64,000 nucleotides of DNA from Solen grandis (GCA_021229015.1 CM037792.1:36453398-36517397); one strand, 5' to 3'. Counted from the first letter of the stretch, positions 49,601 to 56,002 are shown. Translations and numbers: made by a program. The notes: a model not told the origin generated them from the letters alone.

Positions 49601-50073
49601 TGCCTGTGGATGTCTTGGAAAAAATATCGAGTCAGCCGGAACTTCGTTTTTGCTTATAAAGGGGGTTAAATCGGGTTATGTATATGAATATAGAGCATTC
49701 CAGTTTTTACTAGTTGCCTTGCTTTGTTCCTGCTCTTGAAAATATTAAAATTTCATTACTTGTCGATGAGATATACATGTATTCCATATCCACTTACAAC
49801 AAGCACATATCATCTCTGTAGTCATGTAATTATCATTATTACTATTATCAAATTATTTTTTTCTGAACTTTAATCATCCTGCGGTAACACTGGTCTGTCC
49901 ACGTGACTTTCAGATTGGACGAGTATCACCAACTGAGCAGACCCCACATGAGGAAGGCTTACTTCGCTTATCTGCAGAACACGCCTGGTTCCCGGAAGGC
50001 TGTGTATGACTGTATGAAGGAACTGGAAAAGAAGAACAAGGAGGAGAACCAGCAGCCACAGGCTGTTGCATAA
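18317..50073 (+). CDS. Unrecognised multi-exon protein gene (319 aa core isoform, ~700 aa with cassette exon)
   Basis: Rebuilt from splice sites: exons at 18317-18340, 28622-28721, (optional 32969-34111), 42088-42187, 42786-42864, 43338-43412, 44059-44213, 47049-47087, 47647-47775, 49377-49475 and 49914-50073. Introns follow GT-AG and every phase matches. Without the optional exon the CDS is 960 nt, 319 residues. The product has no signal peptide or membrane segment. Residues 1-45 are acidic and lysine-rich. Residues 42-74 are a basic, likely helical or coiled segment (ERKKREREFF). A middle region holds VRDHYPDVF and LCDPWMSLSM. Residues ~178-205 form a Ser/Lys linker. The C-terminal part is aromatic and charged (KELYYGDVPML, RQDFYRMELDRLDEYHQL, KAYFAYLQNTPGSRKAV) and ends in a Lys/Glu/Gln tail. 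I do not recognise the family. A cytoskeletal or ciliary role would be a guess. Confidence 0.8.
18846..18875 (+). repeat. (ATC)n microsatellite
   Basis: About ten CAT/ATC triplets. Confidence 0.95.
19257..19302 (+). repeat. (TTG)n microsatellite
   Basis: About fifteen TTG triplets, one of several such arrays in the window. Confidence 0.96.
20476..20812 (+). repeat. 60-bp minisatellite, ~5.5 copies
   Basis: Units contain CTATGTTCAATGCAGTAAAC, then ATTGTTTTAATCGTATCCGG and ATAGTTCAAACTCTCCCCGT. The first copy is diverged and one copy near 20580 is shortened to about 40 bp. The minus-strand reading frame across it exists only because the 60-bp unit is a multiple of three. Confidence 0.95.
20960..21152. 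mobile_element. MITE (Tc1/mariner-type TIRs), copy 1
   Basis: The left end AGGTAATTCATCCATCATTA and right end TAATGATAGGTGGGTTACCT are imperfect inverted repeats, flanked by TA on both sides. The body shares blocks such as GCTCTAAGTCTATAAAGGCT and CGATCACTTGAT with copy 2 at 47104-47298. It is too short to encode a transposase. Confidence 0.85.
21575..21745 (-). mobile_element. tRNA-derived SINE, family C
   Basis: The plus-strand blocks GAGAAAACCTACGTGTCTGG, GGGCGACCAATGTACCCTCT and GATGTACGTGGCGAGGAAAC match the reverse complement of the region at 38440-38590. A tRNA-like head (TATCGTAGTGGTAACGCAC read on the minus strand) follows at the right. Confidence 0.7.
22280..22400 (+). mobile_element. 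Probable SINE remnant with B-box
   Basis: GTGGCTGGTTCGATCCCGGA contains a good B box (GGTTCGATCCC), but the A-box region is poor. It is an old tRNA-derived fragment at most. Confidence 0.35.
22483..22893 (+). other. Unexplained 136-codon open reading frame in intron 1
   Basis: This is the longest frame in the window not explained by a repeat, a transposon or a main-gene exon. It starts at an ATG and ends with TAG. The C-terminal half has mixed composition (for example ERQQTGTDTAEDSY, EFVGFFRWIHIIAG, YDDCEKINYIFSEIC) rather than low complexity. I recognise no domain. No splice sites in phase with the main gene were identified. It may be a chance frame, a fragment of an old element or a small independent gene. 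Confidence 0.25.
23043..23138 (+). repeat. (TTG)n microsatellite, long
   Basis: About 31 TTG triplets without interruption, the longest microsatellite in the window. It is followed by AGAATTTACAATATTTCAGT, which resembles a SINE tail. Confidence 0.97.
23198..23462 (-). mobile_element. tRNA-derived SINE, family B
   Basis: The plus strand shows GGAATTAACGTCTCAACGAC, ATTTTAGTCATTTGGAGATG, CGTAGACATGTGGCATG and ACCCAGTCACAATATCCTGA, then GGGGATCGAACCAACGACTT as the complement of the B-box region. A C-run follows at 23475-23491. Confidence 0.8.
23665..23885 (+). mobile_element. Diverged SINE tail with GGGTGG minisatellite
   Basis: The right part has TTGGCTTGTGGTTGGTCGAT and GGTTCTAC, ending with ACAGTGATACTGTCG and GGTAAACT, which resembles the family A body and tail with many substitutions. 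At 23730-23780 a ~15-bp unit with TCGGGTGGG(G/A)CCA repeats about four times. Confidence 0.5.
24839..24877 (+). repeat. (TTG)n microsatellite
   Basis: About thirteen TTG triplets. Confidence 0.95.
25085..25184. other. Assembly gap of 100 N
   Basis: Exactly 100 N, the conventional placeholder for a scaffold gap of unknown size. It lies in intron 1, so missing exons here cannot be excluded, although exons 1 and 2 join in phase without one. Confidence 0.99.
26495..26520 (+). repeat. (CT)n microsatellite
   Basis: About thirteen CT dinucleotides. A (TG)n of about nine units lies nearby at 26364-26382 and a G-run at 26418-26428. Confidence 0.93.
26600..26762 (+). repeat. ~35-bp minisatellite with a CTCGAG core
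   Basis: Five diverged units share TTGTTCCTCGAGT(T/A)(A/G) followed by a GCAATTT(G/C)GC-type block. The CTCGAG palindrome is kept in all five units (near 26616, 26651, 26684, 26716 and 26747). Confidence 0.8.
26968..27062 (+). mobile_element. SINE family B fragment
   Basis: GGCCGGGTGTCAGGATGAGA, GGTGTGGTATCATGTCACTT and GTCTAGGCGTGATATCACTG match the family B body. The tRNA head is missing. Confidence 0.65.
28238..28616 (+). repeat. Cluster of triplet microsatellites abutting exon 2
   Basis: In order: (TAG)n at 28241-28260, (ATC) at 28300-28312, (TTC)n at 28316-28367, (CAT)n at 28493-28510, (TAG)n at 28514-28541 and (ATT)n at 28588-28616. The last one runs straight into the exon 2 acceptor. 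Confidence 0.95.
28622..28721 (+). CDS. Main gene exon 2
   Basis: The acceptor ATTTCAG follows the (ATT)n array. The exon encodes 33 codons plus one base in a charged segment (ETTEDDQKKVKFSEENKE, then KDSDEQKMDDE) and ends in phase 1 at the weak donor G|GTAGTC. The last base G can pair with AA of exon 4 (Glu) or with GA of exon 3 (Gly), so the exon supports both isoforms. The GC content is higher than in the flanking introns. Confidence 0.75.
29020..29202. mobile_element. Foldback element with ~25-bp imperfect inverted ends
   Basis: The left arm GCACGAACTCGGGTCTTTCC pairs with the right arm GGAAAATCCCGAGTTCG, about 135 bp apart, with AT-rich sequence between. It may be a MITE; no target duplication was identified. 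Confidence 0.5.
29780..29866 (+). repeat. T-rich low-complexity tract ending in (GA)n
   Basis: Long T-runs and ATTT repeats (29777-29849) are followed by about eight GA dinucleotides. Confidence 0.85.
32609..32676 (+). CDS. Possible alternative terminal exon of the main gene
   Basis: A strong acceptor (GTTTCTTTTCAG) precedes GA, which pairs with the phase-1 end of exon 2 to give Gly. The frame then runs 21 codons (ASLFADILIYETIYYRREPE and one more) to TGA at 32674-32676. It would yield a truncated protein of about 63 residues or trigger decay of the message. The acceptor is stronger than that of the cassette exon. No transcript evidence is available. Confidence 0.25.
32969..34111 (+). CDS. 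Main gene cassette exon 3, disordered charged insert, with two frameshifts
   Basis: The acceptor TTCTTAAAG precedes GA and the donor is CTCAG|GTGAAT at 34112. Both ends are phase 1 and the length is 1143 nt (381 codons), so the exon can be skipped without changing frame. The first ~73 codons are acidic (KKEENEEDKTNNKDIND). The frame then hits TAG at 33199-33201, while the next ~105 acidic codons (SVESDNVGSRDV... DKENDNNVDTDEQ) are open in a different frame. The original frame resumes near 33485 for ~205 Lys/Asn/Glu-rich codons ending in an Arg/Ser-rich part (RDRSRDD, STRASSRASARA). If the donor is unused, translation stops at 34144-34146. The shifts sit in G/A runs, so assembly indels are as likely as true mutation. 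No globular domain is seen. Confidence 0.6.
34228..34296. mobile_element. Decayed hairpin of the 59.8-60.0 kb MITE family
   Basis: GCGAACAGCATAAAATCTGA and GCAGGCTTTTCTGGTTTTAT match the two arms of the inner hairpin at 59924-59990 with several changes. It lies about 85 bp downstream of the in-frame stop of the cassette exon. Confidence 0.65.
35842..35912 (+). mobile_element. tRNA-like SINE head, family D
   Basis: The A-box-like GTGGTTCAGTGGTAGCAGG and B-box GGGTTCGAACCTC are spaced as in a tRNA, but the acceptor stem does not pair. The CGGATCCGA anticodon-arm region is shared, as reverse complement, with the copy at 47880-47995. Confidence 0.6.
36640..37860 (+). repeat. Degenerate 'ACACTTACATTGTCA' repeat region
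   Basis: Blocks like (A/T)CACTTACATTGT(A/C)(A/T)C and 'ATATCGTTACA' recur at irregular intervals of roughly 25-40 bp, for example near 36775, 36860, 36930, 37025, 37060, 37405, 37555 and 37590. This suggests a very old minisatellite; the recent 28-bp array at 37174-37342 sits inside it. Confidence 0.5.
37174..37342 (+). repeat. 28-bp minisatellite, 6 copies
   Basis: The unit is ATCGATACGATTACAATGTC followed by AATTCA(A/G)T. The copies are almost identical, and the last lacks three bases. All three frames stay open because 28 is not a multiple of three and the unit lacks stops. Confidence 0.97.
37999..38258 (+). mobile_element. tRNA-derived SINE, family A, full length
   Basis: The head has GTAGCCGAGAGGGTTAAGTC and GTGGGTTCGAATCCTGGCAG. 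The body has ATTCGGATTTTCATGTGAGG and CCACCTGTAATTAGCTGGAC, and the tail is TGACTGAAATACTGTCGAAG with TCAAGTCAAGTC. It is closely similar to the inverted copy at 12522-12774. The flanks ATCAAAACTGCAG and GTCAAAAATGCAG look like an imperfect target duplication. Confidence 0.88.
38360..38590 (+). mobile_element. tRNA-derived SINE, family C
   Basis: A B-box-like TGTTCGATTCCTGGTCACG is followed by GAGGGTACAGTGGTCGCCCG and CACATGGGTTTTCTCCTACC, the reverse complement of blocks in the copy at 21575-21745. Short reading frames over it are not coding. Confidence 0.65.
39479..39554. repeat. Near-perfect hairpin, 26-bp arms, 24-bp loop
   Basis: The left arm 39479-39504 (CGAGGGGTGAGAGTGAAACT then AGGCTA) and the right arm 39529-39554 are reverse complements with one mismatch, which would be a G-U pair in RNA. 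Confidence 0.93.
39712..40590 (+). repeat. ~61-bp satellite, ~14 copies
   Basis: The unit contains GTAGCTATCCG(T/C)GTAGG(T/A)TGA, CTCTTGATTTCAATGTAACA and GCTAAGGGTTGTGCTAAT. Copies differ by a few percent at fixed positions (CGT/CGC; CAATGTAACA/CAATGTAATA). Confidence 0.96.
40590..41730 (+). repeat. Diverged ~60-bp satellite of the same family
   Basis: From 40590 to about 41380 the units are strongly diverged. From 41390 to 41730 they become regular again with a different consensus: TGTCGCTGTCTGTGTCAATG, AACGCTTGATTGCAATGTAA and CAGCTCAATA. The shared core TTGAT(T/G)(T/C)CAATGTAACAGCT links both halves. Confidence 0.85.
42088..42187 (+). CDS. Main gene exon 4
   Basis: Acceptor TTTTTCCAAG, donor GTAAGT. 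The two first bases AA complete Glu with the phase-1 G of exon 2 or exon 3. It encodes a strongly basic, likely helical segment (ERKKREREFFFAELKRLKD, then SLRKESSKIKKPKV) and ends in phase 2. Confidence 0.85.
42786..42864 (+). CDS. Main gene exon 5
   Basis: Acceptor TGTTGCAG, donor GTAAGT. It encodes RDHYPDVFTSLEPYYNTYTA and NYLINM. Tyrosine-rich, ends in phase 0. The last ~15 bases and the donor are copied several times in the following intron. Confidence 0.88.
42850..43150 (+). repeat. Tandem repeat built from exon 5 end and splice donor
   Basis: An 88-bp unit beginning CTTATAAACATGGTAAGTCG starts at about 42853 (real donor at 42865) and repeats almost identically at about 42941 (copy donor at 42953). 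Further shorter, diverged copies with a GGTACCAG or GGTTCTAG mark follow near 43020-43145. Blocks such as CTCATTAACACGGCAAGTCC alternate with the donor block. Confidence 0.9.
43338..43412 (+). CDS. Main gene exon 6
   Basis: Acceptor TTCTTTAACAG, donor GTGAGA. Exactly 25 codons, phase 0 at both ends (PELGYKEKQPADVV, then QKPNNPDDEKE). As a symmetric exon it could in principle be skipped. Confidence 0.85.
44059..44213 (+). CDS. Main gene exon 7
   Basis: The acceptor GGGAGAACAG follows a pyrimidine-rich stretch; the donor is GTAAGT. It encodes KDLMYTTRMTAIGLCDPWMS then LSMDRAVLPKLETAEMKRKR and a Lys/Pro tail. It is GC-rich relative to the introns and ends in phase 2. The antisense and other-frame reading frames here are shadows. 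Confidence 0.88.
44214..47048 (+). other. Intron 7 (2.8 kb)
   Basis: No exon seen. At 45955-46015 there is a weak tRNA-like remnant (GGAGATCGAACCAAAGTC), and at 46276-46450 a pair of repeats with GACCTTTGACCT blocks. Confidence 0.55.
46270..46460 (+). repeat. Two-copy repeat with TGACCTTTGACCT blocks
   Basis: TGACCTTTGACCTTTTTTT occurs at 46289 and again at 46419, each followed by ATGAAAAAG. The complement AGGTCAAAGGTCA is a perfect DR1 arrangement of nuclear receptor half-sites. Additional TGACCT half-sites lie at 46275-46290. Confidence 0.75.
47049..47087 (+). CDS. Main gene exon 8 (39 nt)
   Basis: Acceptor TTATTATACAG, donor GTAAGT. It enters and leaves in phase 2 and encodes SGSMKGSTEQAQK plus part of a Ser. 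It is a short, polar, symmetric exon whose skipping would keep frame. A MITE begins 16 bp beyond its donor. Confidence 0.75.
47104..47298. mobile_element. MITE (Tc1/mariner-type TIRs), copy 2
   Basis: The left end GGTAATCCATCCATCATTAA and the right end TTTAATAATGAATAGATTTCC form imperfect inverted repeats, flanked by TA. The body matches copy 1 at 20960-21152 at about 80% by eye, including GCTCTAAGTCTATAAAGG. Confidence 0.85.
47647..47775 (+). CDS. Main gene exon 9
   Basis: Acceptor CTATTTCAAG, donor GTAATA. It encodes a Ser/Lys-rich linker (SSSKSKRPEAKQGSTR), then LPRFPVINPPSNELSTKELY and YGDVPMLR; phase 2 at both ends. The acceptor has a weak pyrimidine tract but the frame match is exact. 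Confidence 0.82.
47875..48000 (-). mobile_element. tRNA-derived SINE, family D
   Basis: The plus strand reads GACCAGTACTTAGCGCCTGG, CGCTAACGAGGTTCGAAGCA and ACCTTCGGATCCGAAG, the complement of a tRNA-like head. A related copy lies at 54960-55082 and a fragment at 49575-49640. Confidence 0.65.
48220..48480 (+). repeat. G-rich low-complexity tracts
   Basis: G-runs lie at 48220-48234 and 48420-48430, with GGTGGT repeats before the second and GGGAGGGGG at about 48460. No coding potential. Confidence 0.8.
48693..48914 (-). other. Unexplained 73-codon minus-strand frame in intron 9
   Basis: The frame has mixed, non-repetitive composition (for example GLKGGNINGDRINDDF, KSKDIKVEETVEIHQNGWKG, AFFVENDRIPGTR). 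It could be a fragment of an old element or retrocopy, or chance. I recognise no family. Confidence 0.2.
49377..49475 (+). CDS. Main gene exon 10
   Basis: Acceptor TTTGCCCATAG, donor GTAAGT. It encodes DELYKNFSHNGEGRKKADYT, then RTRQDFYRMELDR; phase 2 at both ends. Charged and aromatic, part of the C-terminal domain. Confidence 0.9.
49914..50073 (+). CDS. Main gene exon 11 (terminal coding exon)
   Basis: Acceptor GTGACTTTCAG. It encodes LDEYHQLSRPHMRKAYFAYL, then QNTPGSRKAVYDCMKELEKK and a Lys/Glu/Gln tail ending QAVA before TAA at 50071-50073. Codon use is GC-richer than in the surrounding DNA. A 3' UTR with a polyadenylation signal follows. Confidence 0.92.
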
Positions 50074-50240
50074 TCACGTGACACTTTCAAATAAGAACCC
50101 GGATGTTCAGTTGTTTAAAAAAAAATAGGGAACTTATACTGTTTAATTGCAACAAAATGCTTGAGAACAAAAATGAATTCGACCAATTTCATTTTACATA
50201 TGTTATAAACTGGAATAAAAGTTTTTATAGAGCATTTTAT
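50074..50240 (+). promoter_or_regulatory. 3' UTR with polyadenylation signal of the main gene
   Basis: The AT-rich sequence after the stop contains AATAAA at 50214-50219, about 140 bp beyond the stop codon, followed by T-rich sequence. This is the first canonical signal after the stop. Confidence 0.7.
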
Positions 50241-52255
50241 TTGGTAGAATACAATGCAGTTGAATATCTGTGAAAAAAATATTTATTTGTTTTCATTGTT
50301 AAAATGTTTTGTTATACATGTAATATGCATAATGTCAAAATTTATTATTATTCTGTATAAAAAGATTGCTTATTTCAAGCGCAGTCTTCATTACTGACAG
50401 AGTTTTGATCATTACTTATTTCGTATCCGGCCTTTAGTATGTACGTACTCGTTAATCTTGTGTAAGTGGAGCGCTCTCCATTTTCCATTCTGTTTCATTG
50501 TCTTAAATAACTCTTTATTCTGTATAAATCATTTTAAGTTTTCATATTTTAAAAGCGTATGACGGGCTATGTTTTAACAATTTATTTAATTAATTTCTGT
50601 TGTTTTCTTGAAATGATAGCAAATTGATACGAGTTGTTGTTATAATTCAGTAAGACACTTGATTTCACAACGGGTGCCCATATTGTTAGTTTTAAGAATT
50701 TAGACCAAAAACTATTTTGCAAATATAGCTAGAGCAAAAACAATGAAACAATTTATGAATGTTACAAATTGCATAGGGGTTAAATTAAGTGTTATGTATC
50801 TATCTTCAACTAGAATTGAATGCCATTCTTCACACATGTTTCTATTTGCACCTGATAAACCTAGTTTAAAAAATAAGCAAAGATAAGTTGTCATCGTCGG
50901 ATACACACGGTTACGTACAATAGTATCCTCTCGGCAATTTCCGGTTCATTCCGGTTGATAGCCAGGTGTTCCAACTTGACTGTTTATTGCGTTTCTCTAC
51001 GGAGAGAAATGGAATTAGTTACTCGTGGTTTCCGCCGATTCAGTGTCGTATGTGTGCCAATTTTAATACAACCATGACTCGCTCTTTTCTTCATATAATA
51101 CATTTTTATTTGTTAAGTTTCAGATTGAGTCTTTACAATGAGTTTGTCCACTTTTTGAAATAAATGTATGTATTCACATTTAAAAGAGTTCTCTGTTTTT
51201 CTATAAGATATAGACTCAGTTGAGGTAAAGAAGTGTGTACTTAGGCTATAGTTAATTTTAATGCATTACTTCTCTCCTAAGTATGAAAGGATTTATAGTA
51301 TATTGGTGTTGCATGTGCATTTTTAATTTCGAAAGTGTTCATATCTTAGAGAATGTATTGAACTAATTCCTGAGTACATACTTCTGCAAATGAGAGTATT
51401 GATTTCCGAGAACAATATAAGGGACAGAGAAAGAGAGTGAGAATAATTTATTATTTCGTTTATTTAGGACAGTTTGGATTAAGGGAGATAACTCTATAGG
51501 TAGTTGATCTATTGGTGAGTAGGACGCGCTTGATTTAGTGCCCCAAACATGTTCTGTGTAGAACCTCAAGAAAGTGGGATGGTGCAATGTTCAAACCATG
51601 CCCTATGTGATACGATTTATCAACAGTTGAATGACAAAAGGGTAGAGAGACGTGCGTGTGCTTTTAGACTTTACACTGTTACTTAATTCCAACCACAGCA
51701 TCGAATCATTTGCGCCTAATACACATGAAGGACAGAAAAAAATATTCGATTCCCTTGATTCCACAGTCTGGGGAAACTGTTCCTTATTTCTTACCAGAAT
51801 ACTGAACCAAGCGTGCCCTTGGTGTTAATGAACAAGCACTGTTTACGGCAAAAAAAAAAAAAAAAAAAAAAGAAGTATGAAATTTATTCCCGGTCGATGT
51901 TTTGATTATTTGCATGCACGCACCATGCGTCGATGTATAGTAAATATGGGAATTGTCGATACATCCGTGCCCAAATGGTTGGAGGGGTTTATTCAAACAC
52001 CCTGCAGCAGTTACTTCCCTTGTTTAGCCACCACAAGTTTATTCGGCATTTTTTCCCCATTTAGATTCGAATACTATATGTCGGTTTAGTGTTGTTACAT
52101 TTAAACATTATTCATAAAGACAGAAAAGATAAAAAATAAATAAATAAGAATAGTTTATACAAAATTATATACATGAGAGTATTATTTTACTTCCACACCG
52201 GTTTACCTTTGTCACGTGAGATACTTGGTGACAATGGATAAATTAACGTAGCGTG
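50240..52255. other. Gene-free AT-rich stretch
   Basis: No coding region or RNA gene was recognised. An A-run of about 20 lies at 51850-51871. Confidence 0.55.
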
Positions 52256-52257
52256 AC

Positions 52258-54715
52258 GTAACCGGTGCTAGGTGTATATGGGGGTTTAATAACCAACCCT
52301 CACCGCTGTCGAGTCGAGTGACGTAACCGGTGCAACGTGTATGGGGTTTATTTACCAAACTTCACTGCTGTCTAGTCGAATGACGTAACCGGTGCAAGGT
52401 ATATGGGGTTTATTTACCAACCCTCACCGCTCTCGAGTCGAGTGACGTAACAGGTGCGAGGTGTATGGGGATTTATTTACCAACCCTCACCGCTGTCGAG
52501 TCGAGTGACGTAACCGGTGAGAGGTGAATTGGGTTTATTTACCAACCCCCACCGCTGTCGAGTCGAGTGACGTAACCGGTGCAACGTGTATGGGGTTTAT
52601 TTACCAACCCTCACCGCTCTCGAGTCGAGTGACGAGACCGGTGCAAGGTATATGGGGTTTATTTACCAACCTTCACCGCTCTCGAGTCGAGTGACGAGAC
52701 CGGTGCAAGGTTATGGGGTTTATTTACCAACCCACCGCTCTCGAGTCGAGTGACGTAACAGGTGCAAGTGTATGGGTTTATTTACCACCTCACCGCTGTC
52801 GAGTCGAGTGACGTAACCGGTGCGAGGTGAATGGGGTTTATTTACACCCCACCGCTGTCGAGCGAGTGACGTAACCGGTGAAGGTATTGGGGTTTATTTA
52901 CCAACCCTCACCGCTTCGAGTCGAGTACGTAACCGGTGCAAGTGTATGGGGTTTATTTACCAACCCTCACCGCTCTCGAGTCGAGTGACGAGACCGGTGC
53001 AAGGTATGGGGTTTCTTTACCAACCCTTCACCGCTCGGAGTCGAGTGACGAGACCGGTGCAAGGTATATGGGGTTTATTTACCAACCTTCACCGCTCTCG
53101 AGTCGAGTGACGAGACCGGTGCAAGGTATATGGGGTTTATTTACCAACCCTCACTGCTCTCGAGTAGAATGACGTAACCGGTGCAAGGTGTATGGGGTTT
53201 ATTTTCCAACCCTCACCGCTGTCGAGTCGAGTGACGTAACAGGTGCGAGGTGTATGGGGTTTATTTACCAAACTTCACTGCTGTCTAGTCGAATGACGTA
53301 ACCGGTGCAAGGTATATGGGGTTATTTACCAACCCTCACCGCTGTCGAGTCGAGTAACGTAACCGGTGCAAGGTATATGGGGTTTATTTACCAACCCTCA
53401 CCGCTCTCGAGTCGAGTGACGTAACAGGTGCGAGGTGTATGGGGTTTATTTACCAACCCTCACCGCTGTCGAGGCGAGTGACGTAACCGGTGAGAGGTGA
53501 ATGGGGTTTATTTACCAACCCCCACCGCTGTCGAGTCGAGTGACGTAACCGGTGCAACGTGTATGGGGTTTATTTACCAACCCTCACCGCTCTCGAGTCG
53601 AGTGACGAGACCGGTGCAAGGTATATGGGGTTTATTTACCAACCTTCACCGCTCTCGAGTCGAGTGACGAGACCGGTGCAAGGTATATGGGGTTTATTTA
53701 CCAACCTTCACCGCTCTCGAGTCGAGTGACGAGACCGGTGCAAGGTATATGGGGTTTATTTACCAACCCTCACTGCTTCGAGTAGAATAACGTAACCGGT
53801 GCAAGGTATATGGGGTTTATTTACCAACCCTCACCGCTGTCGAGTCGAGTGACGTAACAGGTGCGAGGTGTATGGGGTTTATTTACCAACCCTCACCGCT
53901 GTCGAGTCGAGTGACGTAACCGGTGAGAGGTGAATGGGGTTTCTTTACCAACCCCCACCGCTGTCGAGTCGAGTGACGTAACCGGTGCAACGTGTATGGG
54001 GTTTATTTACCAACCTTCACCGCTCTCGAGTCGAGTGACGAGACCGGTGCAAGGTATATGGGGTTTATTTACCAACCCTCACTGCTCTCGAGTAGAATGA
54101 CGTAACCGGTGCAAGGTATATGGGGTTTATTTTCCAACCCTCACCGCTGTCGAGTCGAGTGACGTAACAGGTGCAACGTGTATGGGGTTTATTTACCAAA
54201 CTTCACTGCTGTCTAGTCGAATGACGTAACCGGTGCAAGGTATATGGGGTTTATTTACCAACCCTCACCGCTCTCGAGTCGAGTGACGTAACAGGTGCGA
54301 GGTGTATGGGGTTTATTTACCAACCCTCACCGCTGTCGAGTCGAGTGACGTAACCGGTGAGAGGTGAATGGGGTTTATTTACCAACCCCCACCGCTGTCG
54401 AGTCGAGTGACGTAACCGGTGCAAGTGTATGGGGTTTATTTACCAACCCTCACCGCTCTCGAGTCGAGTGACGTAACCGGTGCAAGGTATATGGGGTTTA
54501 TTTACCAACCCTCACCGCTCTCGAGTCGAGTGACGAGACCGGTGCGAGGTGTATGGGGTTTATTTTCCAACCCTCACCGCTGTCGAGTCGAGTGACGTAA
54601 CAGGTGCGAGGTGTATGGGGTTTATTTACCAACCCTCACTGCTGTCTAGTCGAGTAACGTAACCGGTGCAAGGTTTATGAAGTTTATTTACCAACCCACA
54701 CCGCTGTCGTGTTCC
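52258..54715 (+). repeat. 62-bp satellite, ~40 copies, with 7-monomer higher-order repeat
   Basis: The unit contains ACCGGTGCAAGGTATATGGG, GTTTATTTACCAACCCTCAC and CGCT(C/G)TCGAGTCGAGTGACG. Variants differ at the TGACGTAAC/TGACGAGAC site and at GCAAGGTATAT, GCAACGTGTAT, GCGAGGTGTAT or GAGAGGTGAAT. The triplet of variants GCGAGGTGTAT, GAGAGGTGAAT, GCAACGTGTAT recurs at about 53421, 53854 and 54288, a spacing of 433-434 bp, i.e. seven monomers. Small frames across the array are artefacts. Confidence 0.96.
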
Positions 54716-54716
54716 G

Positions 54717-54870
54717 GTCTGGTCACTCTGATTTTTCAAATGAGAAAGTGTTTGAGCTGGCTTTGTTTCTATCAAAGGTGTACAGTTTTCATCCACCTCT
54801 AATTTACTGGGCATTACAATGTAACTGAAATACTCACAGCGACGGTTATTAAACTCAAAAACAAAACAAG
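54717..54870 (+). mobile_element. Diverged SINE family A body and tail
   Basis: It follows the satellite directly. TGATTTTTCAAATGAGAAAG, GAGCTGGCTTTG, CCACCTCTAATTTACTGGGC, ACTGAAATACTCACAGCGAC and TTAAACTC match the family A body in order, with many substitutions. The tRNA head is replaced by the satellite. Confidence 0.65.
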
Positions 54871-54959
54871 TGCTTCCCCCTATATGACGTCATTCATAAC
54901 CATCAATGAGATACTCCTTTATTTTATTTCACATCGATTGGGAAACAGATTTAAACAAT

Positions 54960-55082
54960 TTATACTAATTCCTCTTGGTTTCTGTGTTGGTACTTGGTGC
55001 CTGTTAGCGGAATAAATAAAATATTTGTCTCAAAAAGCCTTGGAACCCAGACCCGCAGTTATGTACGTCACCGCTGGGAGCT
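54960..55082 (-). mobile_element. tRNA-derived SINE remnant, family D
   Basis: GTTGGTACTTGGTGCCTGTT, TGGAACCCAGACCCGCAG and ACGTCACCGCTGGGAGC correspond to blocks of the copy at 47875-48000. Strongly diverged. Confidence 0.45.
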
Positions 55083-55820
55083 ACTAGTTCAGTGTTAATG
55101 ACTGGTATCGCAACCCTTTTTGTCAACAACTGAAATACCTGTTCTCTTAAGGATCGGGTAAAATGTTATATCAAGTAAGCAGCCAGTTTCCATTTACTCA
55201 CAGGCAGTTAATCTCGGTGGGGCGTTAGACCAAACAAACAACAAAATAATAAAATCGTCTGATACAGCTGAATAGAAACCGTTTGGTTGGTTCCGTCTAT
55301 CATACAAATTCCGTAAAGCCGGATAACAAAATTTACTGCAGACGCGTTGAGATCTACTTGAAAATTTAACTTTATAGTTGCAATTTTTAAGTTTTAAATA
55401 TTAAAATTTATCCGCGATCTAACAGTTTGCAAGTTATTAAATAGAATTTTATGTATTGCAGTGTGAAAACAAAATTACATGCAAGAAATTCGAAGTTTGA
55501 ATTCATAAGTTTGCTTTTGAGTTTTTAATAATAGATCTTATGTATTTTAACAAAGCAGGTATATGGAGTATTGGCGGAGATCCCTTTCTATATTCAGGCA
55601 GATTCACCAGGGATCCATCTGGACAAGTTTGACATTAGCATCGAAATCTATTACTGGTTCCCAGCTCTTATATGCTGTGCAAAATGAGCAGGATGAAGGT
55701 TGATTTACATATTACCAAGGCCAAGTTTGTGATTGGCTGATTATCATAGATGGGATGTAGCATTAATCATGTAATAGACCATTCTAAATATTATCTCATG
55801 CATATTCAGTGAGGTAACCA

Positions 55821-56002
55821 AAACGAGGCTTAGATGGGTCAGTTGTAAACAAACTCAGCAGCTCACAATGAAACACACCAATGGTGCACGTTAGAACACA
55901 GTTGTCATTGTGTCGAGGCCTATAAAATTCTTAGATATCATACATTGAAGTCTTTGAACATCAATTCCGAGAGGTACACCTGGCCCATCTAAACCTCGTT
56001 CT
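55821..56002. mobile_element. Foldback element with ~20-bp inverted ends
   Basis: AAACGAGGCTTAGATGGGTC (55821-55840) pairs with TGGCCCATCTAAACCTCGTT (55981-56000), about 140 bp apart. A small MITE is likely; target duplication not established. Confidence 0.55.

Noticed and set aside
52820..53172. Plus-strand frames with repeated LFTPHRC/GVYLPT-like peptides
   Set aside because: They are translations of the 62-bp satellite, opened by local single-base losses.
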